Assembly (NCBI GenBank): GCA_030512295.1
Contig: JAULSR010000012.1
Location: 301,623 to 365,622 of the forward strand
DNA from: Bombardia bombarda
Taxonomy: Eukaryota; Ascomycota; Sordariomycetes; Sordariales; Lasiosphaeriaceae
Reading direction: 5' to 3'
Length of the DNA: 64,000 nt
Shown here: positions 37,748 to 50,486 of the stretch, piece after piece
Layout of the letters: every line of letters begins with the position of its first letter
Numbering within the stretch: position 1 is the first letter of the stretch
Notes under the pieces: model-generated
The model's database searches: none
The model's input: only the letters and a program-made list of their open reading frames with translations
What the model was told of the DNA's origin: nothing
Program-made: the position numbers and the translations under genes

Positions 37748-38720
37748 CAGGTCAAAGACCCCGAGTTTATGGACATTGGCATTCCGCATGCATTTGGGCG
37801 GGCGGGTACACGGAAAATGGTTACACACATGGCTCACGATAGTACTAAGGATTGAATATGGTTCTGTGCTCATGACGCTTGGAACTGTGCCAAGCCAGTC
37901 CGTCTTGGTTGCATAAGAGGAGTTTTGGTTTTGGGTGACATTAGCTATCCATCTGGTGTTACTACTTTGTTGTTCGGGGAGAAGTAAAAAAGTCGTCAAG
38001 TCAGGATGACACTTGGCTTGATCATGCAAGGTACGGGTAAACGGCCTTGGCGTGAAGTTGTACATGAGTATAATGTGAAGGGAGTCTCAGTGTTATGGAA
38101 GGTCGCACGGCACCGGCCGACGACGACAAGCTGGGCGTGTGGAGTACTCGAGGGCTACCTTAGGTACCTTAGCTACCTACCTAGGTACCTTAGCTACCTA
38201 CCTAGGTACCTACCTACCTTACCTGAGGTACACAGTACTATCGGTACACCCATCCAAGTGTCTTCAACTTTGAATCCTGAGCAGTCAAGATAATTGCATC
38301 TGTTAATGTATAATAGTGTGTCTTTGGATTGCGAGCGATTTGCTGTAGGTATTTCTGGAAGCGAACTTGAACTCTATTATTTAGAACTACAGGCTCCCCC
38401 GCCCTTTTCAGCCACTCAGGTCACTGGGCAGCCCACGCGGCGGGCTGCGGTTTGGGAGCAACCTAGGGAAGCTCCGATCTCCACCATCCCCCACTACCTG
38501 AACATACACTGTACATGCACCATTTGCCACCCCCCACTTGATTAACCAAGCTCCCATCTCGAGGCACTGCAGCCACCGCAAGCCTGCGAGCGCGCGAGGG
38601 GCGACGCAGGGAGCGCCTTCACTCCTTGCTACTTTACTTCCCACTCCAACCCTCCAGATCCCCTCCATCCATTGCGCCGCCAGACAGACTGGACGACTGG
38701 ACACGACGTCACCCGCAAAC
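37748..38720. other. intergenic with AGGTACCT tandem block
   Basis: About 1 kb, no gene. It contains a dense block of palindromic TACCTAGGTA words at 38,154-38,230, annotated separately, and a CT-rich promoter-like stretch before the next ATG. Confidence 0.6.
38162..38219. repeat. tandem AGGTACCTTAGCTACCTACCT repeat
   Basis: A 21-bp unit (AGGTACCTTAGCTACCTACC plus T) occurs twice head to tail at 38162-38182 and 38183-38203, followed by a shortened copy. The unit is built of near-palindromic AGGTACCT and CCTAGG words. The same words are scattered singly through most long intergenic regions of this window. Confidence 0.9.
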
Positions 38721-39392
38721 ATGCTCAACCCCGAAGCAACCCCCTTCCTCCCCGCCATTGCCGGCCTCCCCACTCTCCCAGATGCCGCACTTATATCGAC
38801 TCTTGATCTCTTGTTCGAGCCGGCAGCGGAGCTGCACGCCCTCGCCCTGCCGACCCTGCGGCGCACAATATCCTTCAGCTCGTACCCCGATCTGATTGCC
38901 ACGATACGGGATATGTTGCTGGCGATTGTGGATGGCATAGTTACACCTGACGACGACGACGAAGACGAAACAAGAACGGCACTGCACGGGATACTGGGAA
39001 GCCACCCGCGCCTGGGCGAGAAGAAGAAGGAGACGCTGAGCGCCCAGAGCAAAGGCGAGCAGGCGCATCTTGTGGGAGACAGCGAGGAGGTGGCAGAGAG
39101 GCTGAAGGAGCTGAACAAGGAGTACGAGGACCGCTTTCCCGGGCTGAGGTATGTGGTGTTTGTGAATGGGAGGGGGAGGGCCGAGATTATGGAGGACATG
39201 AGGAGGAGGATTGATAGGGGGAATGTGAAGATGGAGGAGAGGGAGGGGGTTGAGGTAAGTCTTCCAAGACCAGACAGGCCAAAGAGTTGAAGCTGACAGA
39301 CTGCGACCAAACAGGCCATGTGCGCCATCGCAAACGACCGCGCAGCCAAGTTGCCCAAGTCTGCCCAAGAGGCATCAGGCAGCACCAAATAA
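38721..39392 (+). CDS. 2-oxo-4-hydroxy-4-carboxy-5-ureidoimidazoline (OHCU) decarboxylase
   Basis: Exons 38721-39254 and 39315-39392 (203 aa; GTAAGT donor, AACAG acceptor). The family core is clear: an alpha-helical domain with the ILGSHPRLGEKK motif, whose histidine (H95) corresponds to the catalytic His of OHCU decarboxylases, then SEEVAERLKELNKEYEDRFPGLRYVVFVNGRGR, the conserved substrate-pocket helix. The enzyme performs the last step of uric acid breakdown, converting OHCU to (S)-allantoin after urate oxidase and HIU hydrolase; it supports growth on purines as nitrogen source. An acidic DDDDEDE insertion precedes the catalytic loop. Neither neighbour belongs to purine catabolism, so there is no local cluster. 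Confidence 0.92.
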
Positions 39393-40010
39393 ACACATTG
39401 AAGGTTTACTACTACTGGTTGAATCCAGACCCCGTCTGCACCAGTTGCTTCAGTCCTCGTTAAAAATTGTCGGCTACCTGCATGCTTTCTATCATATCTC
39501 AGTTATCTCTCACATGGTTTTCGCCTTCGCGAGCGATATTCACAACACCCACCTCCGGTTTCTGGCACTTTCAGTGGTTGATCGGCTGCGTTCTCATCGT
39601 CACCAGCCAACCACAGATACCTATCCTGTTATGATCGTATGCGTGAGGCCTATCGGCATGCGTTGAGGCCTATCGGCATGCGTGAGGCCTACCGTGTCGC
39701 CCAAATCATCTTGCGGCCTTCTCTATCGTGTCCTCTGTTGCTTGTCAAGCACCATCAGTTGATGAGCAAGGTATAGGAAATATAACCCTGATCGTCTTCT
39801 CGTTTTCTTCTTGCCTCATCCTGGCAGGGCCACCAAGAAGCTTCTAAACATCTCCCTCCTCTCACTTGTACCCTCAAACTTACTTGCGCCCTCACATCCT
39901 CGTCATATTAGCGTATCAACATACATCCCTCTCGCCAAGTCTTCTCAAATTCTTCAACTTCCCGACACAATACCTCGCTCCGGCACCACCACTTCACCTT
40001 CTAGTTAGGT
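39393..40010. other. intergenic; short tandem repeat
   Basis: About 600 bp. Two copies and a partial third of a 19-20 bp unit (GCGTGAGGCCTATCGGCAT) sit at 39,641-39,690. The remainder is CT-rich leader of the dynamin gene. No gene seen. Confidence 0.65.
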
Positions 40011-42274
40011 ATGCCACAAGGTATCCAGACGATGGCCACCCAAGTCAATGGCTATCATGCCAACAACACACTGGTCAGCTCCGACCGCCTTCATGTCATC
40101 GATCAGCTGCGCGAGAAGAATATCGGCAAATATCTGCCGCTCCCCCAGCTCGTGGCCGTGGGCGACCAAAGCTCTGGGAAGTCGTCGCTGCTCGAGAGCC
40201 TGACCGGAATCCCTTTTCCTCGTGGCCAGGAGCTCTGCACACGCTACGCGACGCAAATCACTCATCGCCGTGAGGAACACGTATGCATCAACATAACTAT
40301 CATCCCCAGGCCAAATGCGCCCGAGGCCGTTAAAGATCATCTGAAGCTGTACGGCAGAGCCTTGCAGTCGACCGCTGAGCTGCGCGCAGACTTTCCAGCA
40401 ATCCTGGACGAGGCAAGTGACTTCGACTAATCAGCATATACGTACAAGTGGGCTTGGGCTAGCTAATAACCCTTTTATTATAGGTCAACGTGCACATGGG
40501 CATCCGAACAAGCAAGAATCCAGGTGGCGACAAGACTTTCGCTGAAGACGTACTCAAGATTGAGAAGTGCGGCCCAGACGAGGATTACCTGACTGTGATT
40601 GATGTTCCTGGCATTTTCCGCCTGACAGCAGAAGGAGTCACTACCAATCAAGACAAAGCTCTTGTCATCAGCATGGTCAAGGAGTACATTCGTGACGAGC
40701 GGACCATCATCCTCGCTGTCTTGCCCGCCAACGTTGACGTCTTCACCCAGGAGATCCTGGCTCTGGCTGAAGAGTACGACAAGAAGGGAGAACGCACTCT
40801 TGGTGTTCTCACCAAGCCAGACCTACTTCAGGAGCTGAGTGCTAAGGTATCAGTCTGCAAGTTGGTCGAGGGAAAGCGAAAGCCCCTGAATCTCGGCTAC
40901 TATGTAGTGAGGAATCGCGGAGGCGACGATGATGACAATGATGATGCCGGATCCGACCTAACCGGTCCAGACCGGGAGGCAATGTTCAACGAAGTTCCCT
41001 GGCGCGATCTCCCCAAGGAACGCCTGGGCGTCGCGGCACTCAAGAGCCGTTTACAGGATCTGCTCGACCACATCACTGACAGGGCATTTCCCCAGCTCCG
41101 CTTGGAGACACGTCAGATGCTGGCAGATTCCCAGAAGGATTACTCAGCATTGGGCGAGCCTCGCCAGAAAGAGCGCGAGCAGCAGAAATACCTTGTCGCC
41201 ATGGCGGGAAAGTTCCAGGCCCTGGTCCGGGCCGCTCTTGCTGCCGACTACTCGGCCCACAAAGCGCTGGAGGACGATAAACTACGCATCATTACCCAAG
41301 TTGTCAACCTCACCGAGGATTTCAACAAAGACTTCCTGCAGAACTCGCACGCTTACAGCTTCATCACGTCTAAGGTTGAGGAGGAGCATGTGGCTAAGGT
41401 CGAGTGGATTCCTGATCCTGTGTTTAGTATCGATTTGGAGGATCTCGAAGCTGAGCTTGAGATGTTTCCCGAGCTGAATAACATAACCACGTTGGATGTC
41501 TGCACCAATGATGACTTTCCAGACTGTAACATTATGGACTGGATTGAGAGCATGTACCGACGCTCGCGGGGCGTTGAACTCGGCGCATTCGGACCTGGGT
41601 TGCTGTCGGCCGCATTTCGTGAGCAATCGGTCAAATGGGGCCCTTTGACTCGGCGCTACCTCAGTGAGATCATCTTGGTCATCCATCGCTTCATTCTGCG
41701 CGCCCTGGATGTTGTCTGCACCGACACCAAGGTGCGCGAGGAGCTCGCTTCTACCATCATGGACAGATTGCTCGCACGGTACGAGGACGGTATGCGCCAG
41801 GCCGATTTCCTCGTCGCCGTTGAGCGCGACAAGCGCCCCTACACGCTAAACCACTACTTCAATAGTAACTTGCAGGGGGCCCGCGGGCTGCGCATTGCTA
41901 AAGCACTGAAGTCACACTCACGGCTGCTGTATGGCGAGGGCGCGAAGTATGTAGAGCTGCAAAAGGTGCAGGAGGCGGTTACCAACAAGAGCAACACGCA
42001 GCACACCAAGGAGGATATCCATGACATCCTGCAGGCATACTACAAGGTGGCAAGCAAGCGGTTTGTGGATAATGTGTACCATCAGGCGGTCGACCACTGC
42101 CTGCTCTCAGGGCCCATGAGCCCACTGGCCCTGTTTTCGGAGCAGTGGGTGCTGGAGTTGGAGGACAAGAAGCTGAGAGCGATAGCGGCCGAGTCCAGGT
42201 TGACGAGCGAGAGAAGGGTGATATTGGAGAGGAAGATCAAGGATCTGGAGGAGGCGATTGAGATTTTGCAGTAA
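40011..42274 (+). CDS. Mx-like dynamin-family GTPase
   Basis: Exons 40011-40412 and 40484-42274 (730 aa); an in-frame ATG at residue 8 is an alternative start. The GTPase domain has G1 GDQSSGKSS (51-59), G3 DVPG (174-177) and G4 TKPD (244-247), followed by a helical middle domain. A C-terminal GTPase-effector-like region contains DILQAYYKVASKRFVDNVYHQ and RVILERKIKDLEEAIEIL. No PH domain, transmembrane segment or Pro-rich tail is seen, so the architecture resembles Mx/soluble dynamin-like proteins, not vacuolar Vps1 or mitochondrial Dnm1. Filamentous fungi carry expanded sets of such genes, mostly of unknown role. The intron starts GCAAGT instead of GTAAGT; the GC-AG splice is the only in-frame solution and has a good GCTAATAAC branch site. 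Confidence 0.92.
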
Positions 42275-42930
42275 GGATGCTTGTGCAAGAACTGGGAGGG
42301 GATCAAATTGACCGTGAATGACCGTTTTCGATGCTTTATATAGCATGGAAGTACAGGAACATAGAGAAACAACTAGAACTATTGGTTTCGACATGACATA
42401 GCATTGGGCCTTTTCTAACTGTGACCGGTTCTCTCGCGCCTTATATTCCTGCATTATATACTTCTAAGTAACATCTACCTACCTAAGGTTAGAAATTAGA
42501 TACCTGGTAGGCAGTAGCTATGAGAATAAAACAATAGTACTGGTCATTGGGTCTGTCTCTTTTGGAACATGAAATCCGCCAGTTCGGAGTCTACAAATAG
42601 ATACCGACACAGCCAGTAATAAGGCTGGGCACGTGTGATTAGCAGGGGAGAATCAACGGCAAATATTAAAGAAGGCAGGTAGGCGTCGAGCTTCCTATTC
42701 ATTTAACCGGGAAATCATAGCCGAACACCAAGCGGAGAATGAGCATGAACGGAAAAGCAGACCTAAGCTCGTGCGGGGTGAGGGCTCGGTTTCATCTTGA
42801 GTTTCCATGTTTACTTGGACGACAACCGACTAGTTCTACATGTAAAATACGTACACTCGTCTGACACCAGAGAACTTCAACTGCCTGCCTCTCTACCTGC
42901 CTTAGTCAATCAGATCAGCACATAGGATCA
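42275..42930. other. intergenic, no gene seen
   Basis: About 650 bp between the dynamin stop and the aldo-keto reductase ATG. It contains a CTACCTACCTAAGG word at 42,475 and CT-rich DNA before the ATG. Confidence 0.6.
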
Positions 42931-44025
42931 ATGACGCCTCCCGCCACTCTTCCCACGCGCAAGCTGGGCAAGTCAGGCCCCTCCATTCCCGCCATTGGGT
43001 TCGGGCTGATGGGTTTGAGCACTGCATATGGAGCTGTAGGGTATGTGTCCTCAATGAAACTAAATCATCTACTGCTCAAGATACATAGTTGCTGATGACC
43101 TTCCAGAACCTCGGCCTCGCGCCTTTTGGTGCTTGACCGTGCCTGGGAGCTGGGCTACACAAATTGGGACACAGCCGACATGTATGGTGACAGCGAGGAT
43201 CTCGTGGGCCAGTGGTTTGCATTGCATCCGGAGCGTCGCGCCGACATCTTCCTCGCGACAAAGTTCGGCCTCATATTCGGTCCGACTGGGCTTGTCATCG
43301 ACAGCTCACCTCAACACTGCCGTCAACAGTGCGAAAAGAGCCTCGCTCGGTTGGGAGTAGACTACATTGACCTGTACTATATCCACCGCGTGGACAGCGT
43401 CACGCCCGTTGAGAAAACTATGCACGAACTCGTCAGGCTCAAGGACGAGGGCAAGATCAAACACATTGGTATCTCGGCTGCGGGCGCCGAGACTCTGAAA
43501 AGAGCATACAAAGTGCACCCCATTGCGGCATTCCAGGTCGAGTATAGCCCATGGGCGTTGGACATTGAGGGAGAGGAGGGTAAGTATTTGCTGCAGACGT
43601 GTCGCGAGCTAGGCGTGGCTGTGTTTGCCTATAGCCCGTTGGGTAGGGGCTTCATGACGGGAGCAATCCGGTCGCCCGATGATTTTGAAAAGGGGGACCT
43701 CAGGAGATTGTACCCGAGGTTTAGCAAGGAGAACTTCGCCAAGAATTTGGTCTTGGTGGATCGTTTCAAAGAGCTGGCAAAGAAGAAGGGTTGCACGGCT
43801 GGCCAGCTGACTATGGCCTGGCTCATGGCCCAAGGGGATGATATTTTTCCTATACCAGGGACTAAGAATATCAAGTACCTGGAGGAAAATGTCGGTGCGG
43901 TTTGGGTGACGGTCAGCGGGGAGGAGGAGAAGGAGATAAGAAGATGGATCGAGGAGTTTGGCATTGCAGGCATGAGGGTGCCGCCCGGTTTGTTGGATGA
44001 GTTTAACGATTCACCCGAAATGTGA
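42931..44025 (+). CDS. aldo-keto reductase
   Basis: Exons 42931-43040 and 43107-44025 (342 aa; GTATGT donor, TTCCAG acceptor). The TIM-barrel family signature is complete: GFGLMGLS, catalytic tetrad D58 and Y63 (NWDTADMYGDSE), K89 (FLATKFG) and H130 (IDLYYIHRVD), then the YSPLGRGFMTG loop and the C-terminal NADPH-binding IPGTKNIKYLEENVGA. This is the AKR subgroup often annotated as pyridoxal reductase or auxin-induced AKR. It reduces aldehydes or ketones with NADPH in the cytosol; the physiological substrate cannot be read from sequence. Intact, same strand as both neighbours, 656 bp after the dynamin gene. Confidence 0.94.
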
Positions 44026-45220
44026 GTGGATGAGAACATAAGTACTGGTCATGGTTTAGCTGCCTAGGTAGTTAGCGATGAAGGCTGAGACAATCATGCC
44101 GAAAAGATGTTAATAATGGGATGCCAGAATACAGTCCCACTTACAGGATGCTTTGTTTTTTTTACAAGGTGTCTCAGTTGTGCTGCCTAACTAAAGCAAA
44201 CGAGAAACAAGCCCTTAAAGAACACACCAACATGACACCCAGCTGTTTGATATTAGTTTTTCTGCTTCAATGAAATTTGAAGCACCTAAAACTTGTCATT
44301 GAATCCAAACATGTTAGAAGCTGGCAGTTAAACATCAATAATAAGGCCGGAATTGATACTACTTACGGATACATTCAAGTTATTATTTATCTCTGCAGTA
44401 CACGTCATATTCTCCCACAAGTTCAAGTTGTGGTGGGCTTAAACTGTTTCACCCGTCCACCGAGTCAAGTTACACAGTTTTTGACTCAGATGCTGCCTCG
44501 ATCCTGTGCTTGTGTGCACCGTGAGATGAATCCTTTGTGTATGAAAAGCGTCAAATCCAAAGCCGCAGACGACCTCTTGGCACAAGGGTGGGGCACATAC
44601 AACCCGTTACCCAACCCCTGGCTCCCCTGATCAGGCTCTCGAAATGAGGCACAGGGGAACTGCGACTCGGGTTGTTCAACAAAGATGCATGGGCTCAACA
44701 CCCGTCCCTATTGGTCGCAAGTGGTACAGATCTGGTGCTGCAGGAGGCCCGACGAGGCAGACAGCCAGCCAGCCCTCGACATCGATGGAGACCGCCACAT
44801 GATGATCTTGCACAACTCTCGCTAATGCCTTCCCTGCCAAGCTTACTTGTGCATGTCCACGTCGCCGATGACCAGCGTGCCCAGGCCCAATCAGCGCCCT
44901 AGTGCCATGCATCGCAGATCACCCCAAGCCTCAATTCCAGCACTATTTGGGTCTCAAATCTCAAATCTCAATATTTGTCGACGTCTTGCAGAAGTAGCAC
45001 CAAGTACGGAGTAATCAGTTAGCTACTGTATACACCATCCATCGCAGCAAAAGGAACAAGGTATACAAAAGGGATGCATTGTCTCACTTTCTGTCTGTCT
45101 CGAGCTTCTGTCTCTTGACCATAGGTAATTGAGGAATTCCCACCTGCCTCGCCTACCCTACACTACCTTAGCTACTACGGCCAGCTGGTGTCTGCCTTGA
45201 TCAGGCAGTTGACCAAAAAA
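44026..45220. other. intergenic, no gene seen
   Basis: About 1.2 kb. No exon chain or domain is supported on either strand. The last 150 bp, with CTACCTTAGCTACTACGG words, is the likely leader of the DUF2235 gene. Confidence 0.6.
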
Positions 45221-47457
45221 ATGGCCAGCCCGTTGACAACCCCATCTACCAGCACAGGTATTCAGCCTGTCCCGACCAAGGGCTCACCGAAGCGCATCAT
45301 TTGCTGCTGCGATGGCACTTGGATGGATTCGCTCGGGAAAAAGGGGTATGTATCTGACCCAGAGCGATGGGAAAAAGGCAGATTCATCATACCTGCATCC
45401 GGGGGCTGACTGGTTGTATTGCAGCTATGAGCCTCCCTCGAATGTGACGCGCATCTCGCGCGTGTTTTGCCGCACCTGCTCAGACGGAACGTCCCAAATC
45501 ATCAACTATCATGCCGGCGTTGGTACGGCCAATTCGATTGACCAGTTCACAGGCGGTGCCTTTGGCATGGGCTTGGACCGGGTACGGAGTGTCTATTTTA
45601 TGCTGGGCCATCCATTCTGACAATACAACTAGGACATCCGCGAGGTCTACAACTTCATCTGCACCAACTACGTCGACGGCGATGACATCATTCTCATTGG
45701 CTTCTCTCGGGGCGCCTTCACGGCTCGCTCGACGGCCGACATGATTGCGTCGATTGGTCTGCTTACCCCTGAGGGCTTTGATCACTTCTACACTATCTTT
45801 GATGATTATGAGAATATTGGCAACACTGGCCGCGACACCGACGACTTCTTGGTTCCGGGGTTGCCAGAGTACAACAACTCGTATGGCCAGGCCAAGATTG
45901 AATGGGAGAATGCGCGGGTACTTAAGTACAAGGATGGTCTCAAGCATGTCAGTCTCGCTGGGCGTCGATTGCACAAAGAGATACTGACGACGTTCAGCTC
46001 AAATATACGCGAGACACGCATCACGATGGTGTCACAGAAATCAGAATCAAGGCTCTGGCCGTCTGGGACACCGTCGGTACTTTGGGAATCCCGCCGGCGC
46101 CGGTTATAGGAGTGCGTGGCTCGGCTGACCAATAAGTGGTCCCCCCTTTTCCGACCCCTTTTTCTGAAACGGCGCACCCAAAGCTGACACTACATGCACG
46201 TGGCGATTTACAAACACGCAAATCTCCAACAAGGTCGAGAATGCCTTCCAGGCGCTTGCTCTCGACGAGCCACGGTACGCGTTCCGGCCCGCTCTTTGGG
46301 AACGCATCCCGGGAAACAAGACAAACCTAAAGCAGGTCTGGTTCCCGGGGACGCATTCCAACGTCGGCGGCGGATGGCCAGACCAGCAAATGGCAAATAT
46401 AACCCTTGCCTGTCAGTTTCCCAACACTTTTTTCTGCCTCATAACAAAGTAACTATCTTACTGATGTTTGATAGGGATGTGTGACCAGCTGTCCACTCTC
46501 GGCGTCGAGTTCTCACTGGCGCGCATGACCACCATTTTCCTCTCCAGCCTGTGCTATTCCGCCGCGCACCCATTTCCCTACGTGCCACCAACCAAAACGC
46601 AGACCCTCAGCTCCCCTCTGAAGTCTCTTGGTAAACTGCTCCCTTTCAAAAAGAACCCCCTTTCGGGATCTGGCCCCAAACCATGGGCAGTGCCCGAGCT
46701 CTTCCAGTACCCCAGCACCTCGCCACAGCGCGACGCAGCCGAGTGTGATGGCAAAGACCGGCATCCTCCCACACCTCGAGCCGCCACGGAGGCCAACACC
46801 ATCGAGATACAGAGGCTATGGCAGTACGCCCGCCCCTGGGGGACAGGCATCATCCGCGGACCGACGAGCATACTGCAGACGGCAGCAGGCAAGACGGTCC
46901 GCCGTCCGGGCTTGTTCATGCGCGTGGACGAGAATACCAACGAGGACACGAAGGAGCCGCTCATCAATACGTGCGAGCGAATTCACAGTAGCGTGCGGGT
47001 CCGGTTGGTAGCGGGCGGATTGGGCATCGACGACCGGGAGGAGTGGAAGTGCGAGGCGCTGCTGAGGGGGGGTGGACAGGATGGCAAGCAACCACTGTGG
47101 AGGCTGGAGAAGGGGACGGGCTTTCAGACTGGTGAGGGTGAGGGTGCAGACCTGCTGGATCTTGAAGAGAGGTTGAGAGGGGAGGGGTGGGGAGGTGGGT
47201 GGCATCCCAGGGCGGTTGGTTTGCCCGGGGGCGAGTATGATGGGGTTGATTTGTACGAGCTGGGCGAGGGCGATAATGCTTGGAGGTGGGTGTATGTGGG
47301 CAAGGTGGAGGGTGCGGGGAGGGAGAAGGTGCCGAGCAGGGTGGTGTTGCCGGAGGAACCACTGAGGGGGTATTGGGAGAGGTATCTGTTGGGGATGCTA
47401 AGGGGAAACCCAGATGTGTGGAGGTGGGCCCAGAAAGGGTTAAAGATCGAGGGGTGA
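45221..47457 (+). CDS. DUF2235 / Tle1-like alpha/beta-hydrolase
   Basis: Six exons: 45221-45345, 45425-45581, 45633-45947, 45998-46115, 46184-46411 and 46475-47457 (641 aa in this model). Key motifs: RIICCCDGTWMD near the N-terminus, the nucleophile elbow GFSRGAF (S119), an AVWDTVGTLGIP strand carrying a likely catalytic Asp, and a downstream His in WFPGTHSNVGGGW. This is the DUF2235 fold shared with bacterial type VI phospholipase effectors (Tle1). Fungal members are abundant and intracellular; their substrates are unknown. The exon 4/5 junction is the weak point: the GTGGCT donor at 46,116 is poor but is the only one that keeps both PAPVIG and the conserved RFTNTQISNKVENAFQALALDE in frame. 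The C-terminal 200 residues are less conserved. It converges on the next gene with a 245-bp gap. Confidence 0.87.
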
Positions 47458-47702
47458 CCGTTGAAAATGCAGGTTGCTCCAAGCTAAAAGCGTAACTGAG
47501 TGTCAGACCAAAGAGTGAGAAATTGTAATGAAATTGAAGCTTTAAAAGATAATTGCTACCTAGAATACATAGGTATGTTCCAACCCCCGCCCCCCCCTTC
47601 CCCCCCCGAAAAAGGCTCGCCTGCTAAGTATTACAACAACATAATCTGTGCTTGGATCGCTCGCTTCCATAGTACCTCTTTGTTTTGGTTTTCTTTTTTC
47701 CT

Positions 47703-50444
47703 TTACAATATCTGTGACGTTGGACAGGTGCTTTTTCTGATCGGACTTGGCGGTGCATCTTTCCCATTTCTCTCCGCCCTTTCTCGCTCGTATTCTAATC
47801 TCTCAGAGATGGCCGAGAGGCGCCCGGTGTATGGTTTCGGTGCATCCTTGGTGTCTAACCCGGCAGCTCTCCTGCCCCACGGACCAATAACGCGTCTCGC
47901 CCACCTACCCATCAGCCCATCCATACTGGTATCATCACGCCTCTCGGACTCTTCCCGCTCAAGCCTGTCCCACTCAGCCCAGTCCCGCTCGCTATTACTG
48001 CTCCCAACACTGCGGCGCTCGTCCGTGTCGGCGATACCGAGGGGCTTGCTGGCGCGCCGCACCATGATGGTCTGCGCCAAGGCGGCGACAGCGGCTCGCA
48101 TGTCAAGTGCAGAAGACGAGGAGGAGGGGCTCTGAGACTCCTGCGGCAGAAGCCTGTCGAGCCTAGCCTCCAGTCGGCCCAGTTTCCAAAAGGTGAAGGC
48201 GTCGAAGGCGGGGAGGGTGGAGAGCTTGCGGAGGAAGCAGTACTGGGTGCGGGCGAGAGACCACGAGATGCGACTTCTGTACTCGTCGGTGGGGGGCAAG
48301 CGTCGACGGCGGCGGCGCGAGTGATAGGAATGGGACTTTTGTTTTTGTTTTAGGAGTTCGGCACGTGTGGCGATGATGCGCGTGCCTGTGGGCGTGGTGG
48401 AACGAAGAAGGTCAACTTGGGGTTCAGGCTGGGGGGATTGGCCTTCTTGTTGTTCTGAGTAAACTGAGGATTCGGTTTTGATCTCGAGTGTAGAGGAAGA
48501 AAGGGGCCGTTGTTGCAACGCGCTATATGCTTCGACTGCATGTGCCTGCTGGCGGGTGCTTGGGGGCAGGCTGCCAGACATGACGCCTTGGGGTATCACA
48601 TATTTGGACCATGCCGATGACCCTCGTTGGGGCACTGGTGGTCTTTTCCCGTGCTTCACATTACGTCGCAGCGTGTATCTTTGCTTCAGCCTGTCCGTCC
48701 AGGTCTGCTTCTGTCCTTGTTGCGACCGATCCGGCACTGGCTCTCCCGCCGACTTGTCCAGAATGTCCGAGATGATGTCGGTCTGCTCAGCCACCACCGA
48801 GATGGTGCCTGAGATGCGGTCGCCGCACTGTGGAAGAAGGTCTTTGTGGAAGTGGCGCGACGCTTCGCGTTCCTCGCGCGTCAGCTTCTCCCTGTTGTGG
48901 CGTGGCACCGACTTGTCGTACGTGTTGGCGAGGTCATTCATGAACTGGCTCATGTCATGTATTGCCGACATGACGATATTGATGCCGCTGATGAGCGTAT
49001 AAGTTTGTCTATCATCAAGGGGCGTGATGACAGGCGCGCCCTGTATGAGCTCGGGAGTCTTTGTTGGACTTTCTTGTCTCTGTTTGCTTGTTGATGGTGC
49101 TGCTGATGATACCGACATCTTCGAATCCATGGATGACGTCCTGCTGTGCGATGTGCTTTCTACGTCTGAAATGTCGAGTTTCGGCAAGCGAGGGCAGTCG
49201 TCGTACCTTGGCTTGCCTTGGCTCCTTCTGCTGCTCCTGTGAGCGTTTGGTCGTCTCACAGACGCACTATCTCTTTCTACTTCGTCTTCAACCGGCACAT
49301 ACACGACTATGCCCTTCCCCTTTTTATCTGGAGATGTCGTCCACTTCCCTGGAGACCTGAGCTGTCGAATGTAAAAGCCTACGCCCGCCATCGCCCCCTT
49401 CGGGCTTGGAGTGTGGTTGTTCGACGACGGCGGAGAACCGGCCTCTCCATTCATGATGCCAAAAGGATTGCCTGACATGCTGCTGTCCCAGTTGTGTTTG
49501 CTGCTACTGTAGTTGGCACTTGGCCTTGGCGGCGTCACCGGCCTGCACATCAGCTTTGGGATCATGTGCATGCCAGAGTCTTGTCTCTGATCCTTTACAC
49601 CAGCATCCGCTTCAGTAATACTGGTGCCACCATCTACCTCGATCGGTGGCAGCTTCATGTCGATGGGTGGCAGCGTGGGCGGACCATCGTGCCCGCTGTT
49701 ACTACCCTTCTCCCACCACATGCTCCCACAACCGCTGTCGCTGAGACTAAGACCAAGACCAAGACCAAGTCTGCCCCTGCCACTGCTACCTGCTCTCCTG
49801 CAGCTGCCACTGCCACCATCACACCCGCAGTCTCTCTCATAGATGTCCTCTCCTCTTACCCGACCACCACCCTGCTTGGCCCTGCTGCCCACCGTCTTGT
49901 TCCCGTTTTCAACGGCGTCTTCTTCGTTTTCTGAATAGACACCCTCTCTCCCCTCCTGCTCCACCTGAAGCCGCTGAATGTATTTGCTCAGATCATAGCC
50001 AGCCACATGCCACATGCAGTAGCGCTGCACCTCGTACGAAAAGGCAAGGAAGGGCTCCGCGAGCCGCTTGAAGCGGCTACGAGTGTGCGACGACAGGAAG
50101 TGCGCTGCCCGCTTGGCGAGCGGATCTGACGTGAAGACGGCTATGGAGCGTGTGAAACTGTGTTCTTCCGTGTACCACATTTGAAGGATGGCTTGGATGT
50201 TGGGGTCGCATGGCTTTTGGAACTGTTGGCTGGTGTTGAGGCCGATCATGGACTGAAAATGAGGGGATAAACTGCGGTTGATGCCCACAGGGGTGGTGTG
50301 GGTGCTGTGGCGCAGTCTGACTGAGTGACTACTGGTGCTGTTGTTGTTACCAATGTCAATGTCCTTGTAGCCAATCAGGTCGGGATGGGTCTTGTTGTTG
50401 TTATTGTTGTTATTGTTGTTATTGTTGTTGTTGTTATTGTTGTT

Positions 50445-50486
<42 letters not shown>

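Noticed and set aside
38721..44025. Metabolic gene cluster of OHCU decarboxylase, dynamin and aldo-keto reductase
   Set aside because: No synthase, transporter or regulator of a shared pathway is present; spacing and functions look ordinary.
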